A stretch of DNA of 64,000 nucleotides from G965216695 sp965216695. GTDB lineage: Bacteria; Pseudomonadota; Gammaproteobacteria; Pseudomonadales; Azotimanducaceae. Shown here one piece after another: positions 17,402 to 25,317 of this stretch (positions are counted from its first letter, which is position 1; the number at the start of each line of letters is the position of its first letter). The position numbers and the translations under genes were made by a program. The stretch lies in assembly GCA_965216695.1 (NCBI GenBank), contig OZ244212.1, positions 1,116,001 through 1,180,000 on the forward strand, given 5' to 3'. The notes beneath the pieces are model-generated. The model was not told the origin of the DNA and searched no databases. It worked only from the letters and a program-made list of their open reading frames with translations.

Positions 17402-18694
17402 ATGCACGACGACACCGACGCCTACCACAAGATAAGTCCACCCCCGGCAACACACCCGAACGGTTGCCCGTTCAACACCACGTTTACACCGTTCGACAGC
17501 GACTACCTGCAAAATCCATACGCGCAACTGACGGCACTGCAGCAGGACACGCCGATGTTTTACGCGGAATCGCTCGGCTATCTGGTGGTCACCCGCATGG
17601 ACCATGTCGTGGAGATTCTTAAGAACCACGAGCTGTTTTCGTCGGCCAACGTTCAGGATCCCGTGTTTCCACTGTGCGATGCGGCGCGGGCCGTACTCGA
17701 CGTCCCCGACTACAACCCCCAGGCGGTAATGTCCAACTGCCAGCAACCCGACCACACGCGAATTCGCAAATTCACTCGCGACGGATTCAACGCCCGACGC
17801 ATGACGGTTCTGTCCCCCTACATTCGGGATACGGCGGAGCAGCTGATCACACGGATGCTTTCTGTGGACGCGCCCGCGGATTTCGTCAGCGCTTTCGCCC
17901 ATCCGCTACCCGGGCATGTAATCTTTCGTTTCATCGGTTTTCCAGAAGAAAACTACAACGACCTGGTGGCCTGGACTGCCAACCGGTTGCTCTTCACCTG
18001 GGGACAGCCCACCGAAGCGCAGCAGGTGGAGATTGCCGAAAACATGTTGACGTACTGGCGGTACTGCCGTGCGTTCGTTGCACAACGCCAGGCGCGCCCG
18101 GATGATGATTTCACGTCCGAACTGCTGGCCGCACACGGCGCCGATCCTGACGGTTTGAGCTACCGGGAGGTGGAATCCATTGTCTACGGCCTGTCCTTTG
18201 CCGGGCACGAGATCGTTAGCAACTTCCTGTCGCTCGCATTGCTGTGCACGCTGGGAGACCGTCAGCACTGGCACCGGATGTGCTCCCAACCCGACAGCAT
18301 CGCGCAAACGCTCGAAGAGGTGCTTAGGTTCGAGTCGCCCCAGACGAGCTGGCGACGCGTGGCAACGCGCGACACGAATTTTCACGGCGTCGAGATACCG
18401 AGCGGCACGCGAATTTTCCTGAGCCTCGGCGCTGCCAACTACGATCCGGCCACGTTTGACGCGCCGAACCGATTCGATCCCACACGGGAAAACGCCAACC
18501 GCAACGTGTCGTTCGGTCACGGAATTCATTTCTGCCTCGGAGCCCGGCTCGCCCGGCTGGAAGCGCAGATTGCATTCGAAAGCCTGTGTGCCCGCGCACC
18601 CGATCTGCGGCTGGTACAGGAGCAAGCATTGAGCTTCGCACCCAATATCACCTTCCGGGGGCCGCAACAGCTGCTGGTCGCCTGGGACCAATAA
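17402..18694 (+). CDS. Cytochrome P450
   Basis: A bacterial, soluble P450 of 430 residues (447 if it starts at the ATG at 17351; neither has a clear ribosome site). The heme loop FGHGIHFCLGARLAR places the Cys thiolate at about residue 378. The K-helix ExxR is in EEVLRFES. The I-helix reads LSFAGHEIVSN: the usual AGxET ends in Ile, not Thr, so the acid-alcohol pair that delivers protons to bound oxygen lacks its alcohol. No ferredoxin or reductase gene is adjacent. It is followed after 12 bases by a phosphotransferase gene. Likely a hydroxylase of a hydrophobic compound; the substrate is unknown. Confidence 0.92.
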   Translation: MHDDTDAYHKISPPPATHPNGCPFNTTFTPFDSDYLQNPYAQLTALQQDTPMFYAESLGYLVVTRMDHVVEILKNHELFSSANVQDPVFPLCDAARAVLDVPDYNPQAVMSNCQQPDHTRIRKFTRDGFNARRMTVLSPYIRDTAEQLITRMLSVDAPADFVSAFAHPLPGHVIFRFIGFPEENYNDLVAWTANRLLFTWGQPTEAQQVEIAENMLTYWRYCRAFVAQRQARPDDDFTSELLAAHGADPDGLSYREVESIVYGLSFAGHEIVSNFLSLALLCTLGDRQHWHRMCSQPDSIAQTLEEVLRFESPQTSWRRVATRDTNFHGVEIPSGTRIFLSLGAANYDPATFDAPNRFDPTRENANRNVSFGHGIHFCLGARLARLEAQIAFESLCARAPDLRLVQEQALSFAPNITFRGPQQLLVAWDQ

Positions 18695-18706
18695 CACCGG
18701 AGAAAC

Positions 18707-19780
18707 ATGGCCATACCCACCGCAGACTCCATTTCGCCGCAGTGGCTCACCGAATGTCTGCGTAACGCGGGTTACGACGGCGCCTCCGTCGCCGCGTTCA
18801 CCGCCACCGGGATTGGGACCGGTCAGATCGGCAAGTGCGTCCGCTTCACGCTCGACTACGAATCCGGCGCCGATGGCGCGCCAGCAACACTCGTCGGCAA
18901 GTTCCCGTCCGACGATCCGATGAGCCGTCAAACGGGCGTAATGCTTCGCAACTACTACCGCGAGGTGAACTTCTACCGGTCGCTCGCCGCAGACCTGACA
19001 ATCTCCACACCGCTGTGCTATTACGCCGACATCGAAGCCGAAGGTCCGGAGTTTGTGCTCCTGCTGGAGGACATGCACCCGGCCGGTCAGGGCGATCAGC
19101 TCGCCGGCTGCTCCCCCGACGTGGCCCGCGCGGCCGTGCTCGAACTCGTGGGACTGCAAGCTCCCACCTGGTGCGACGACGCGCTAAAACAGCACGACTG
19201 GCTGGTGGAACCCGAGGATGGGCCACTGCCAAGCGCGTTGGAGCTTTACCGCAACACGCTGCCCGGCTTCGTGGAGCGCTACGGCTCGAAGCTTGCTCCG
19301 GACCAGGTTGAAATCATAAGCCGTGTGGCCGAATCCCCCGACTGCCCGGTGTTCTCCAAACCAGCCGACCTGTTCTGTCTGGAGCACGTGGACTACCGGC
19401 TGGACAACATGCTGATCGACACCAGCGGGCCCGAACCCAGCGTTACCGTCGTTGACTGGCAGAGTGTTCGGGTGGGAAAACCATTGAACGATGTCGGCTA
19501 TTTCCTGGGCGCCGGGCTGGTTCCCGAAGATCGACGCAGCGTGGAAGAGGACATCGTGCGTTCTTATCATCGCGCGCTGAACGAATCGGGCGTCGAGACC
19601 TTCGACTGGTCCCGCTGTTGGGAAGAGTACCGAAAGGGCGCATTCTCAGGCTTTGCAGTGACGGTCATCGCATCGATGATCGTGCAGCAGACCGAACGCG
19701 GCGACCGCATGTTCGTGACCATGGCGGACCGCCACAGCCGGCATGCGCTCGACCTGGGCGCGAGCGAGTTTCTCTTTTGA
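18707..19780 (+). CDS. Phosphotransferase family protein (APH / ecdysteroid-kinase-like)
   Basis: A 357-residue kinase-fold protein. LEHVDYRLDNML contains the Brenner motif HxDxxxxN with the catalytic Asp, and VTVVDWQSV holds the metal-binding Asp of the DFG-equivalent. The N-lobe has VGKFPSDDP and a YYREVNFYRSL helix as in the EcKL/CHK (DUF1679) branch of the aminoglycoside phosphotransferase clan. Such proteins phosphorylate hydroxyl groups of small molecules, including sterols and hydroxyacyl-CoAs. A GGAG lies just before the ATG. Its position 12 bases after the P450 gene suggests that the P450 makes the hydroxyl group that this enzyme phosphorylates (inference). Confidence 0.85.
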   Translation: MAIPTADSISPQWLTECLRNAGYDGASVAAFTATGIGTGQIGKCVRFTLDYESGADGAPATLVGKFPSDDPMSRQTGVMLRNYYREVNFYRSLAADLTISTPLCYYADIEAEGPEFVLLLEDMHPAGQGDQLAGCSPDVARAAVLELVGLQAPTWCDDALKQHDWLVEPEDGPLPSALELYRNTLPGFVERYGSKLAPDQVEIISRVAESPDCPVFSKPADLFCLEHVDYRLDNMLIDTSGPEPSVTVVDWQSVRVGKPLNDVGYFLGAGLVPEDRRSVEEDIVRSYHRALNESGVETFDWSRCWEEYRKGAFSGFAVTVIASMIVQQTERGDRMFVTMADRHSRHALDLGASEFLF

Positions 19781-19839
19781 CCTCCCATGTGCGCTCCAAG
19801 CGCTCGCGCGCTGTGCGCACCGATCAATCGGGGTAACCC

Positions 19840-20808
19840 ATGGCCGATCCGATCTTTCTGAACGACACACCGCTGCGCCTCGATAACGGGATCGAAGGTC
19901 AACCGTACGAAGTGAACACGGCCGATCCCGGTTCGTTCTACGAACTGATTTCTACGCCGTCGTCGATGCCGAACAGCACCATCTGGGCGCAGGTTTTCCT
20001 CCCCGATACCGGGGACGGACGCGCGTCCGTTCCGCTGGTGATCCTGGTACCCGGCAGCCTCGGTGTTGCGCCGGCCTTTCTACACAAGGCACGCTGGCTG
20101 ACCGACGCCGGTCTCGCTGCGTGCGTGATCGACCCTTTTGGAAATCGCGGTGTGTCCTCCACAGTCGCTAACCAGGCCCAGTATTCGTTTGCCGCCAGCG
20201 CCTGGGATGTACTTGCAACCATCGACGCGCTCGCCGGACAGACCAAATTGGACCCGCGGCGCATCGGCGCCCAGGGTCACAGTCGCGGCGGTTCTGCGGT
20301 GCTGTCGGCAGCCTGTCTGCAGCGCCTGCTCGGGCGTGCGGACTCCCTTGCAGCCGTGTATGCGGCCTACCCATGGTGCGGACAGCAGTTCTCGTTACCC
20401 GCCGTGGGAGCCACAACAATCCGTTCCATCGTCGGCGACCGGGATGAGTGGTGCCTGCCCCAGCAGGTGCAGGGGTACATGCAGGCGATGCGCCTGACGG
20501 GTGCGGACGCAACCTGGCGGATCGTCGATGGCGCCCACCATAGCTTCGACCGCGACACGCCCGTGGAGCAGATCGCCGATGCGTCGGTTGCGCCCGGCGC
20601 GCCGACCCTCTACATCGACGACAACGGCGCGATGATTCATCCGCTGTCCGGCGTAGCCGATCCGGAGCTGGGTGAGCGCGATGCGATGCTGTACGGCATC
20701 AAAGCCGGGTACGGCGTCCGCGGTGCACACATCGGCACGTCCGGGAACCAGGCAGAGATCTTCCGCGACGACATGCTTGCATTCTGGTGGTCGACCCTCG
20801 CGGACTGA
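19840..20808 (+). CDS. Alpha/beta hydrolase, dienelactone hydrolase-like
   Basis: A 322-residue alpha/beta hydrolase. The nucleophile elbow is GHSRGGSAV, the acid is probably in VGDRDEWC and the histidine in GAHHSFDRD, the normal order Ser-Asp-His. The strand VPLVILVPGSLGV precedes the oxyanion region. The sequence resembles dienelactone hydrolase family proteins with a Ser nucleophile instead of Cys. No signal peptide is seen. It follows the phosphotransferase by 59 bases on the same strand and is convergent with the FAD hydroxylase gene. The substrate is unknown. Confidence 0.82.
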   Translation: MADPIFLNDTPLRLDNGIEGQPYEVNTADPGSFYELISTPSSMPNSTIWAQVFLPDTGDGRASVPLVILVPGSLGVAPAFLHKARWLTDAGLAACVIDPFGNRGVSSTVANQAQYSFAASAWDVLATIDALAGQTKLDPRRIGAQGHSRGGSAVLSAACLQRLLGRADSLAAVYAAYPWCGQQFSLPAVGATTIRSIVGDRDEWCLPQQVQGYMQAMRLTGADATWRIVDGAHHSFDRDTPVEQIADASVAPGAPTLYIDDNGAMIHPLSGVADPELGERDAMLYGIKAGYGVRGAHIGTSGNQAEIFRDDMLAFWWSTLAD

Positions 20809-20853
20809 GACACCACAACCCGCAGCGCTCGGCCGTATTCAGCCATACCATAT

Positions 20854-22041
20854 TCAGCCATATAAAGAGGGATCCAACGCATCGTAGGCGTACAGTCTGT
20901 GCATGGCGTAGCCTGGCGCGCGTTTCGCGGCCCGGTCACGCAACCACGCCTTCGCGCCCGAAAGATGAAATATCCGCGCGTTACGCCTAGAACCCCGCTG
21001 AACATAGGCGGTCCGGTCGCGCCGTACCGTCTCGTACCGGTTGAGCGCACTCACGATGGACGGGGATTGATCGATGCACCCCGCGAGCACCGCGGCATCT
21101 TCTATCGCCATCGCAGCACCCTGCGCCATGAAGGGTAACGTCGCGTGACACGCATCGCCCAACAGTGTTGCCCGGCCGCGCCCCCAACGCGCCATCGGTT
21201 CCCGGTCAAACAGCGCCCACTTGAACAATGAGCTGGCGTCGGCCGCATCGATCAGCTGCTGCACATCCGCATGCCAATCCGCAAAGTCGCCACGCAATTC
21301 TTCAACCGCTCCAGGCTCCGTCCACGACTCGATTTCCCAGCCGGACTTTTCGACGACGCACACGCAGTTCACCAGCTGTCCCGAGCGCACGAAATAGTGC
21401 ACAAAGTGCCGGCCCGGACCCCACCACACTGTCGTGACGGGCGCGATCGAGCCCGCCGCGAGTCGATCGGCCGGAACCAGCATCCGCCATGCGACATTGC
21501 CGGTAAATCGTGGCGCTTCAGCACCCCACAGCATCGACCGCACAGTTGAACGCACGCCGTCCGCACCCACCAGCACATCACCCCGGAACGGACCGGCAGC
21601 GGTCTCAAGCACCACGCCATCATCCGTTTCCGAGTAAGCCTCAGCGCGCGTATTCGCATGCAACGTAACGTTTGGTAGCGCGCGCGCGGCATCCAACAGA
21701 ACGCTGAGCAGGTCGCCGCGATGAATGTGGTAGTACGGCGCGCCGTACTGCGCATCGACCGACGCGCCCAACGTAACGTCCGCAATCACGTGGCCACGCC
21801 GCCAATGGCGGAACTGCGTTCCTTCGGGCACGAACGCATGCGCGCGAAGCACAGTCTCAAGCCCAAGATCGCGAAGCACCCGCGTGCAGTTGGGGGACAA
21901 CTGGATGCCGGCACCCGCCTGCGTGAACCGCGCCGATTGCTCGAAAACTCGAACGCGTCGGCCGCGTTTCGCAAGGCACAGCGCAGCCGCAAGGCCGCCG
22001 ATGCCACCACCCGCTATGAGCGCATCGGTGTCGCTCGTCAT
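20854..22041 (-). CDS. FAD-dependent monooxygenase, salicylate/3-hydroxybenzoate hydroxylase-like
   Basis: A 395-residue group A flavoprotein hydroxylase. It has the N-terminal GGGIGGLAAALCLAKRG, the substrate-loop GAGIQLSPNCTRVLRDLGL, the middle DG motif LVGADGVRSTVR and the C-terminal GDACHATLPFMAQGAAMAIED for FAD ribityl contacts. Related enzymes hydroxylate salicylate, 3-hydroxybenzoate or 6-hydroxynicotinate with NAD(P)H. The ATG at 22041 starts directly before the Rossmann strand; upstream codons in the same frame run antisense to the FghA promoter region. Its stop codon lies in the second copy of a short TATTCAGCCATA duplication. Confidence 0.88.
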   Translation of the reverse strand: MTSDTDALIAGGGIGGLAAALCLAKRGRRVRVFEQSARFTQAGAGIQLSPNCTRVLRDLGLETVLRAHAFVPEGTQFRHWRRGHVIADVTLGASVDAQYGAPYYHIHRGDLLSVLLDAARALPNVTLHANTRAEAYSETDDGVVLETAAGPFRGDVLVGADGVRSTVRSMLWGAEAPRFTGNVAWRMLVPADRLAAGSIAPVTTVWWGPGRHFVHYFVRSGQLVNCVCVVEKSGWEIESWTEPGAVEELRGDFADWHADVQQLIDAADASSLFKWALFDREPMARWGRGRATLLGDACHATLPFMAQGAAMAIEDAAVLAGCIDQSPSIVSALNRYETVRRDRTAYVQRGSRRNARIFHLSGAKAWLRDRAAKRAPGYAMHRLYAYDALDPSLYG

Positions 22042-22187
22042 TCCGACGACTGATCTCCAACCGAATTCATATCGATCATCCCGCCGCCCGGTCTGCGACG
22101 TCAACCGCGTGCCGGTTCGGTTACGCCCACCGATGACAAGCCTATGCGTTTCCCGCATCATCGGTTCGACCGACGGGATGGGACCTG

Positions 22188-23027
22188 ATGCGTACAGAAC
22201 AGCTCTCCGAACACCGCTGCTTCGGCGGACGCCAGCTTCAGTATCGGCACACATCCCAAACGCTGAGTTGCGACATGAACTTCTCCGTGTATCTGCCGCC
22301 CCAGGCTGAGCGGAACCGAGTCCCAGCGCTGTACTGGCTCTCGGGTCTGACGTGCACCGACGAAAACTTTGTTACCAAGGCCGGCGCGCAACAGTTTGCG
22401 GCGCAGTATGGGCTGGCAATCATCGCACCCGACACGAGCCCGAGGGGCGACGACGTTCCCGATGACCCAGACGACGCATACGACTTCGGGCTGGGCGCGG
22501 GTTTCTATGTGAATGCCACGCAACCACCCTGGGACCGCCACTACCACATGTACGACTATGTGGTGGGCGAACTGCCGGAGGTGGTCGCCGAACTGGCCCC
22601 GACCGACCCTGATCGCACCGCGATCTCCGGGCATTCGATGGGTGGCCACGGCGCGCTGACGATCGCACTCAAAAATCCGGAGCGCTACCGCAGTGTGTCC
22701 GCGTTCGCGCCGATTGCATCACCCACGAACTGCCCGTGGGGACGCAAAGCGCTGGGCAATTACCTCGGCGACGACGAAACCGGATGGGTCGAATACGACG
22801 CTAGCAAACTGATACGAACGGCCGACGTCCACATTCCCATGCGCATCGATCAGGGGACCAGCGACGCGTTCTTAGAGGAACAGCTGAAGCCTGACCTGCT
22901 GCAGAACGCAGCCGCGGAATCAGGCTATCCGGTGGATGTGCGGATGCAACCGGATTACGACCACAGCTACTTTTTCATCGCAAGCTTCATCGGCGAGCAT
23001 CTGGCGTTTCACGCCAGCCACGTATAG
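22188..23027 (+). CDS. fghA: S-formylglutathione hydrolase
   Basis: A 279-residue serine esterase of the FghA/esterase D family, the usual length. Ser150 lies in GHSMGGHGALTIAL, the family-specific elbow; WLSGLTCTDENFVTKAGAQ and PDTSPRGDDVPDD are also diagnostic; the His is in YDHSYFFIASFI. It hydrolyses S-formylglutathione to formate and glutathione in formaldehyde detoxification. The usual partner, glutathione-dependent formaldehyde dehydrogenase (adhC/frmA), is not adjacent. A formaldehyde source in this window is the MtoX cluster at 39-42 kb. Confidence 0.95.
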   Translation: MRTEQLSEHRCFGGRQLQYRHTSQTLSCDMNFSVYLPPQAERNRVPALYWLSGLTCTDENFVTKAGAQQFAAQYGLAIIAPDTSPRGDDVPDDPDDAYDFGLGAGFYVNATQPPWDRHYHMYDYVVGELPEVVAELAPTDPDRTAISGHSMGGHGALTIALKNPERYRSVSAFAPIASPTNCPWGRKALGNYLGDDETGWVEYDASKLIRTADVHIPMRIDQGTSDAFLEEQLKPDLLQNAAAESGYPVDVRMQPDYDHSYFFIASFIGEHLAFHASHV

Positions 23028-23057
23028 CCCCTTTTCAACGACGGCGTTTGAGTCCAG

Positions 23058-24074
23058 CTATACGACTGACCGGTACAGGTGCGGGCGCAGATCGGCCGCG
23101 TTCGCCGCGTCGTAGTAGCGTACCGCCACCGCCCTCGGCGGCAGCAGTTCGTCTATGTGCGCAAAGTCCTCCGCAGCAAGCGTCACATCGACCGCACCCA
23201 GATTGTCTTCCACCTGCTGCAACGTGCGCGGCCCGATGATCGGCGCCGTAATGCCGGGCTGCGCGGCACACCACGCCAGCGCGAGTTGCGACATGCTGCA
23301 GCCCTTGCGCTCAGCCATCGCACGCAGCGCGTCAATGATCTGCCAGGCGAGCGGCGTCGCTTCTCGATTGAAGTTGTCCTTGCCCTGCTGCCAGCGGCCT
23401 TCCGCGTCGCCCTGATCCCGCCGATACTTGCCGGATAACAGCCCACCACACAGCGGCCCCCAGGGTATGACCGCCAGGCCAAACGACTGCGCCGCCGGAA
23501 TCACCTCCCGCTCGACGGTCCGATCCAGCATGTGATACGCCGGCTGCTCGGATACGAACCGGTTCAGCCCGAGTTCCTTCGCGATCCACAGCGACTCCAC
23601 AATCTGCCAACCGGGAAACATGCTCGAGCCGATGTAACGCACCTTGCCCGCGCGGATCAGGTCATCCAATGCCCGCAGCGTTTCGTCAATCGGCACCGCC
23701 GCGTTCGAACGGTGCATCTGATACAGGTCGATCCAATCCGTACCCAACCGCTCAAGCGACGCATCGCACGCTTCGATCAGATGCCGACGGCTCAGTCCGC
23801 GCGCATTCACGTCGTCACCCTGCGGAAAGTTGAACTTGGTGGCGAGTACGGTGCGCTGCCGGCGACCATCGCGAGCAAGCGCTTTACCTACGATGCGTTC
23901 ACTTTCGTTCGCGGCGTACACATTGGCCGTGTCGACGAAGTTCACGCCCCGATCCATCGCGTGATCCATAATGCGTATCGATTCCGCTTCGTCGGCGCGG
24001 CCACCAAACATCATCGTGCCGAGGCAGAACTGCGATACCTGAACGCCTGTCCTTCCCAGAGATCTGTATTCCAC
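23058..24074 (-). CDS. Aldo/keto reductase
   Basis: A 338-residue NADPH-dependent (beta/alpha)8-barrel reductase. The catalytic tetrad is visible as Asp and Tyr in DTANVYAANESE, Lys in LATKFNFP and His in YQMHRSN. The GPLCGGLLSGKY and PIIGPRTLQQVEDNL blocks match the YajO/tas-like AKR branch. The GTG at 24074 (VEYRSLGRTG) has GAGG seven bases upstream. It reduces aldehydes or ketones of unknown identity. It is divergent from the LLM gene at 24199 and convergent with fghA. Confidence 0.9.
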   Translation of the reverse strand: MEYRSLGRTGVQVSQFCLGTMMFGGRADEAESIRIMDHAMDRGVNFVDTANVYAANESERIVGKALARDGRRQRTVLATKFNFPQGDDVNARGLSRRHLIEACDASLERLGTDWIDLYQMHRSNAAVPIDETLRALDDLIRAGKVRYIGSSMFPGWQIVESLWIAKELGLNRFVSEQPAYHMLDRTVEREVIPAAQSFGLAVIPWGPLCGGLLSGKYRRDQGDAEGRWQQGKDNFNREATPLAWQIIDALRAMAERKGCSMSQLALAWCAAQPGITAPIIGPRTLQQVEDNLGAVDVTLAAEDFAHIDELLPPRAVAVRYYDAANAADLRPHLYRSVV

Positions 24075-24198
24075 GCAACACCTCAACGAGTGACCGGTTC
24101 GAAACCGCATAGTGACGCAGACCCAAACCTCCGTCGAGTTCAGCCACGGGCCGATCGAGAACAGTGATTCGTTGCACAATGACCGCTACACTGGCGCG

Positions 24199-25275
24199 AT
24201 GGACGTCGGATTCTTCACCATGCCATCCCACCCGCCGGAGCGGCCTCTGCGTGACGGCCACGAATGGGATCTGCAGGTGGTGCGATGGCTGGACAAACTC
24301 GGCTTCACCGAAGCCTGGTTTGGCGAACACCACACGTCCGAATGGGAACCGCATCCGTCCCCCGATCTGCTGGTGAGCCAGGCGCTGGTGCAGACGGACA
24401 ACATCCGCCTGGGTCCCGGCGGGTTTCTGCTGCCCTACCATCACCCTGCGGAACTCGCCAACCGCGTCGCGACCCTGGACCACATTTCGAACGGCCGGCT
24501 CAATTTCGGCGTCGCCGCCTCCGGGTTGCCATCCGACTGGGCCATGTACAACGTGGACGGCGAAAGCGGCGCCAATCGGGATATGACCCGCGAGGCACTC
24601 GAGATCATTCTGAAACTCTGGTCGGCCGACGAACCCTTCGACTACCGCGGGCAGTACTGGAATGTAAGTCTTCCTGAGGAGATGTTCGGTTTACTCAACC
24701 CGCACTTGAAACCGCTGCAGCAACCGCACCCGCCCATTGGCGTTGCCGGACTGAGCAAGGGTTCCGATACGCTGAAACTGGCCGGTGAACGCGGATTCAT
24801 TCCAATGAGTCTGAATCTGAATCCAGCCTACGTTGCCAGTCACTGGGATTCCGTCGAAGAAGGCGCGCAACGCTCCGGGCGGACGCCCGACCGGTCTCAA
24901 TGGCGCATGGTGCGCGAGGTGTTCGTGGCCGAGACGGATGCAGAAGCAGAACGCCTGTCCGTAGGGCTGCATATGGGGCGCATGTATCGGGAGTACTTCC
25001 TGCCGCTGCTCGGCAACTTTGGCTTCTTCGAATACCTTAAGCACGACCCGGACGTGCCCGATTCCGACATTACCCCGGAATACTGCGCAAAACATAACTG
25101 GATTGTTGGCTCGCCGGATACGGTTGCGGAGAAGATCGAAGCCATGCACCGAAGCGTGGGCGGTTTCGGCTGTCTGCTGGTACTCGGCTTCGACTACGTG
25201 GATGACCCTGAAGCCTGGCGCACGTCGCTCGAACTCCTGAGCGGTGAAGTTCTGCCGCGCATTGCACACTTGTAG
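24199..25275 (+). CDS. LLM class flavin-dependent monooxygenase-like protein
   Basis: A 358-residue luciferase-like protein, closer to bacterial luciferase and alkanal/limonene monooxygenases than the other LLM proteins here: WLDKLGFTEAWFGEHHTSEWE, PDLLVSQALVQT, GPGGFLLPYHHPAELANRVATLDH and GRLNFGVAASGLPSDW. An FMNH2-dependent monooxygenase is therefore more likely than an F420 enzyme. The ATG at 24199 starts the MDVGFFTMPSHP strand; earlier codons are not conserved-looking. The reductive-dehalogenase-like gene begins 42 bases after its stop on the same strand, so the two are probably cotranscribed. Confidence 0.85.
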   Translation: MDVGFFTMPSHPPERPLRDGHEWDLQVVRWLDKLGFTEAWFGEHHTSEWEPHPSPDLLVSQALVQTDNIRLGPGGFLLPYHHPAELANRVATLDHISNGRLNFGVAASGLPSDWAMYNVDGESGANRDMTREALEIILKLWSADEPFDYRGQYWNVSLPEEMFGLLNPHLKPLQQPHPPIGVAGLSKGSDTLKLAGERGFIPMSLNLNPAYVASHWDSVEEGAQRSGRTPDRSQWRMVREVFVAETDAEAERLSVGLHMGRMYREYFLPLLGNFGFFEYLKHDPDVPDSDITPEYCAKHNWIVGSPDTVAEKIEAMHRSVGGFGCLLVLGFDYVDDPEAWRTSLELLSGEVLPRIAHL

Positions 25276-25317
25276 CGCGTGTCGCGCCGGCATCACCGGT
25301 AAACCATACGGAATGCG

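Noticed and set aside
20836..20862. Direct repeat TATTCAGCCATA twice, 15 bases apart, at the end of the FAD monooxygenase gene
   Set aside because: A short tandem duplication that adds a second stop context; no sign of a regulatory or mobile role.
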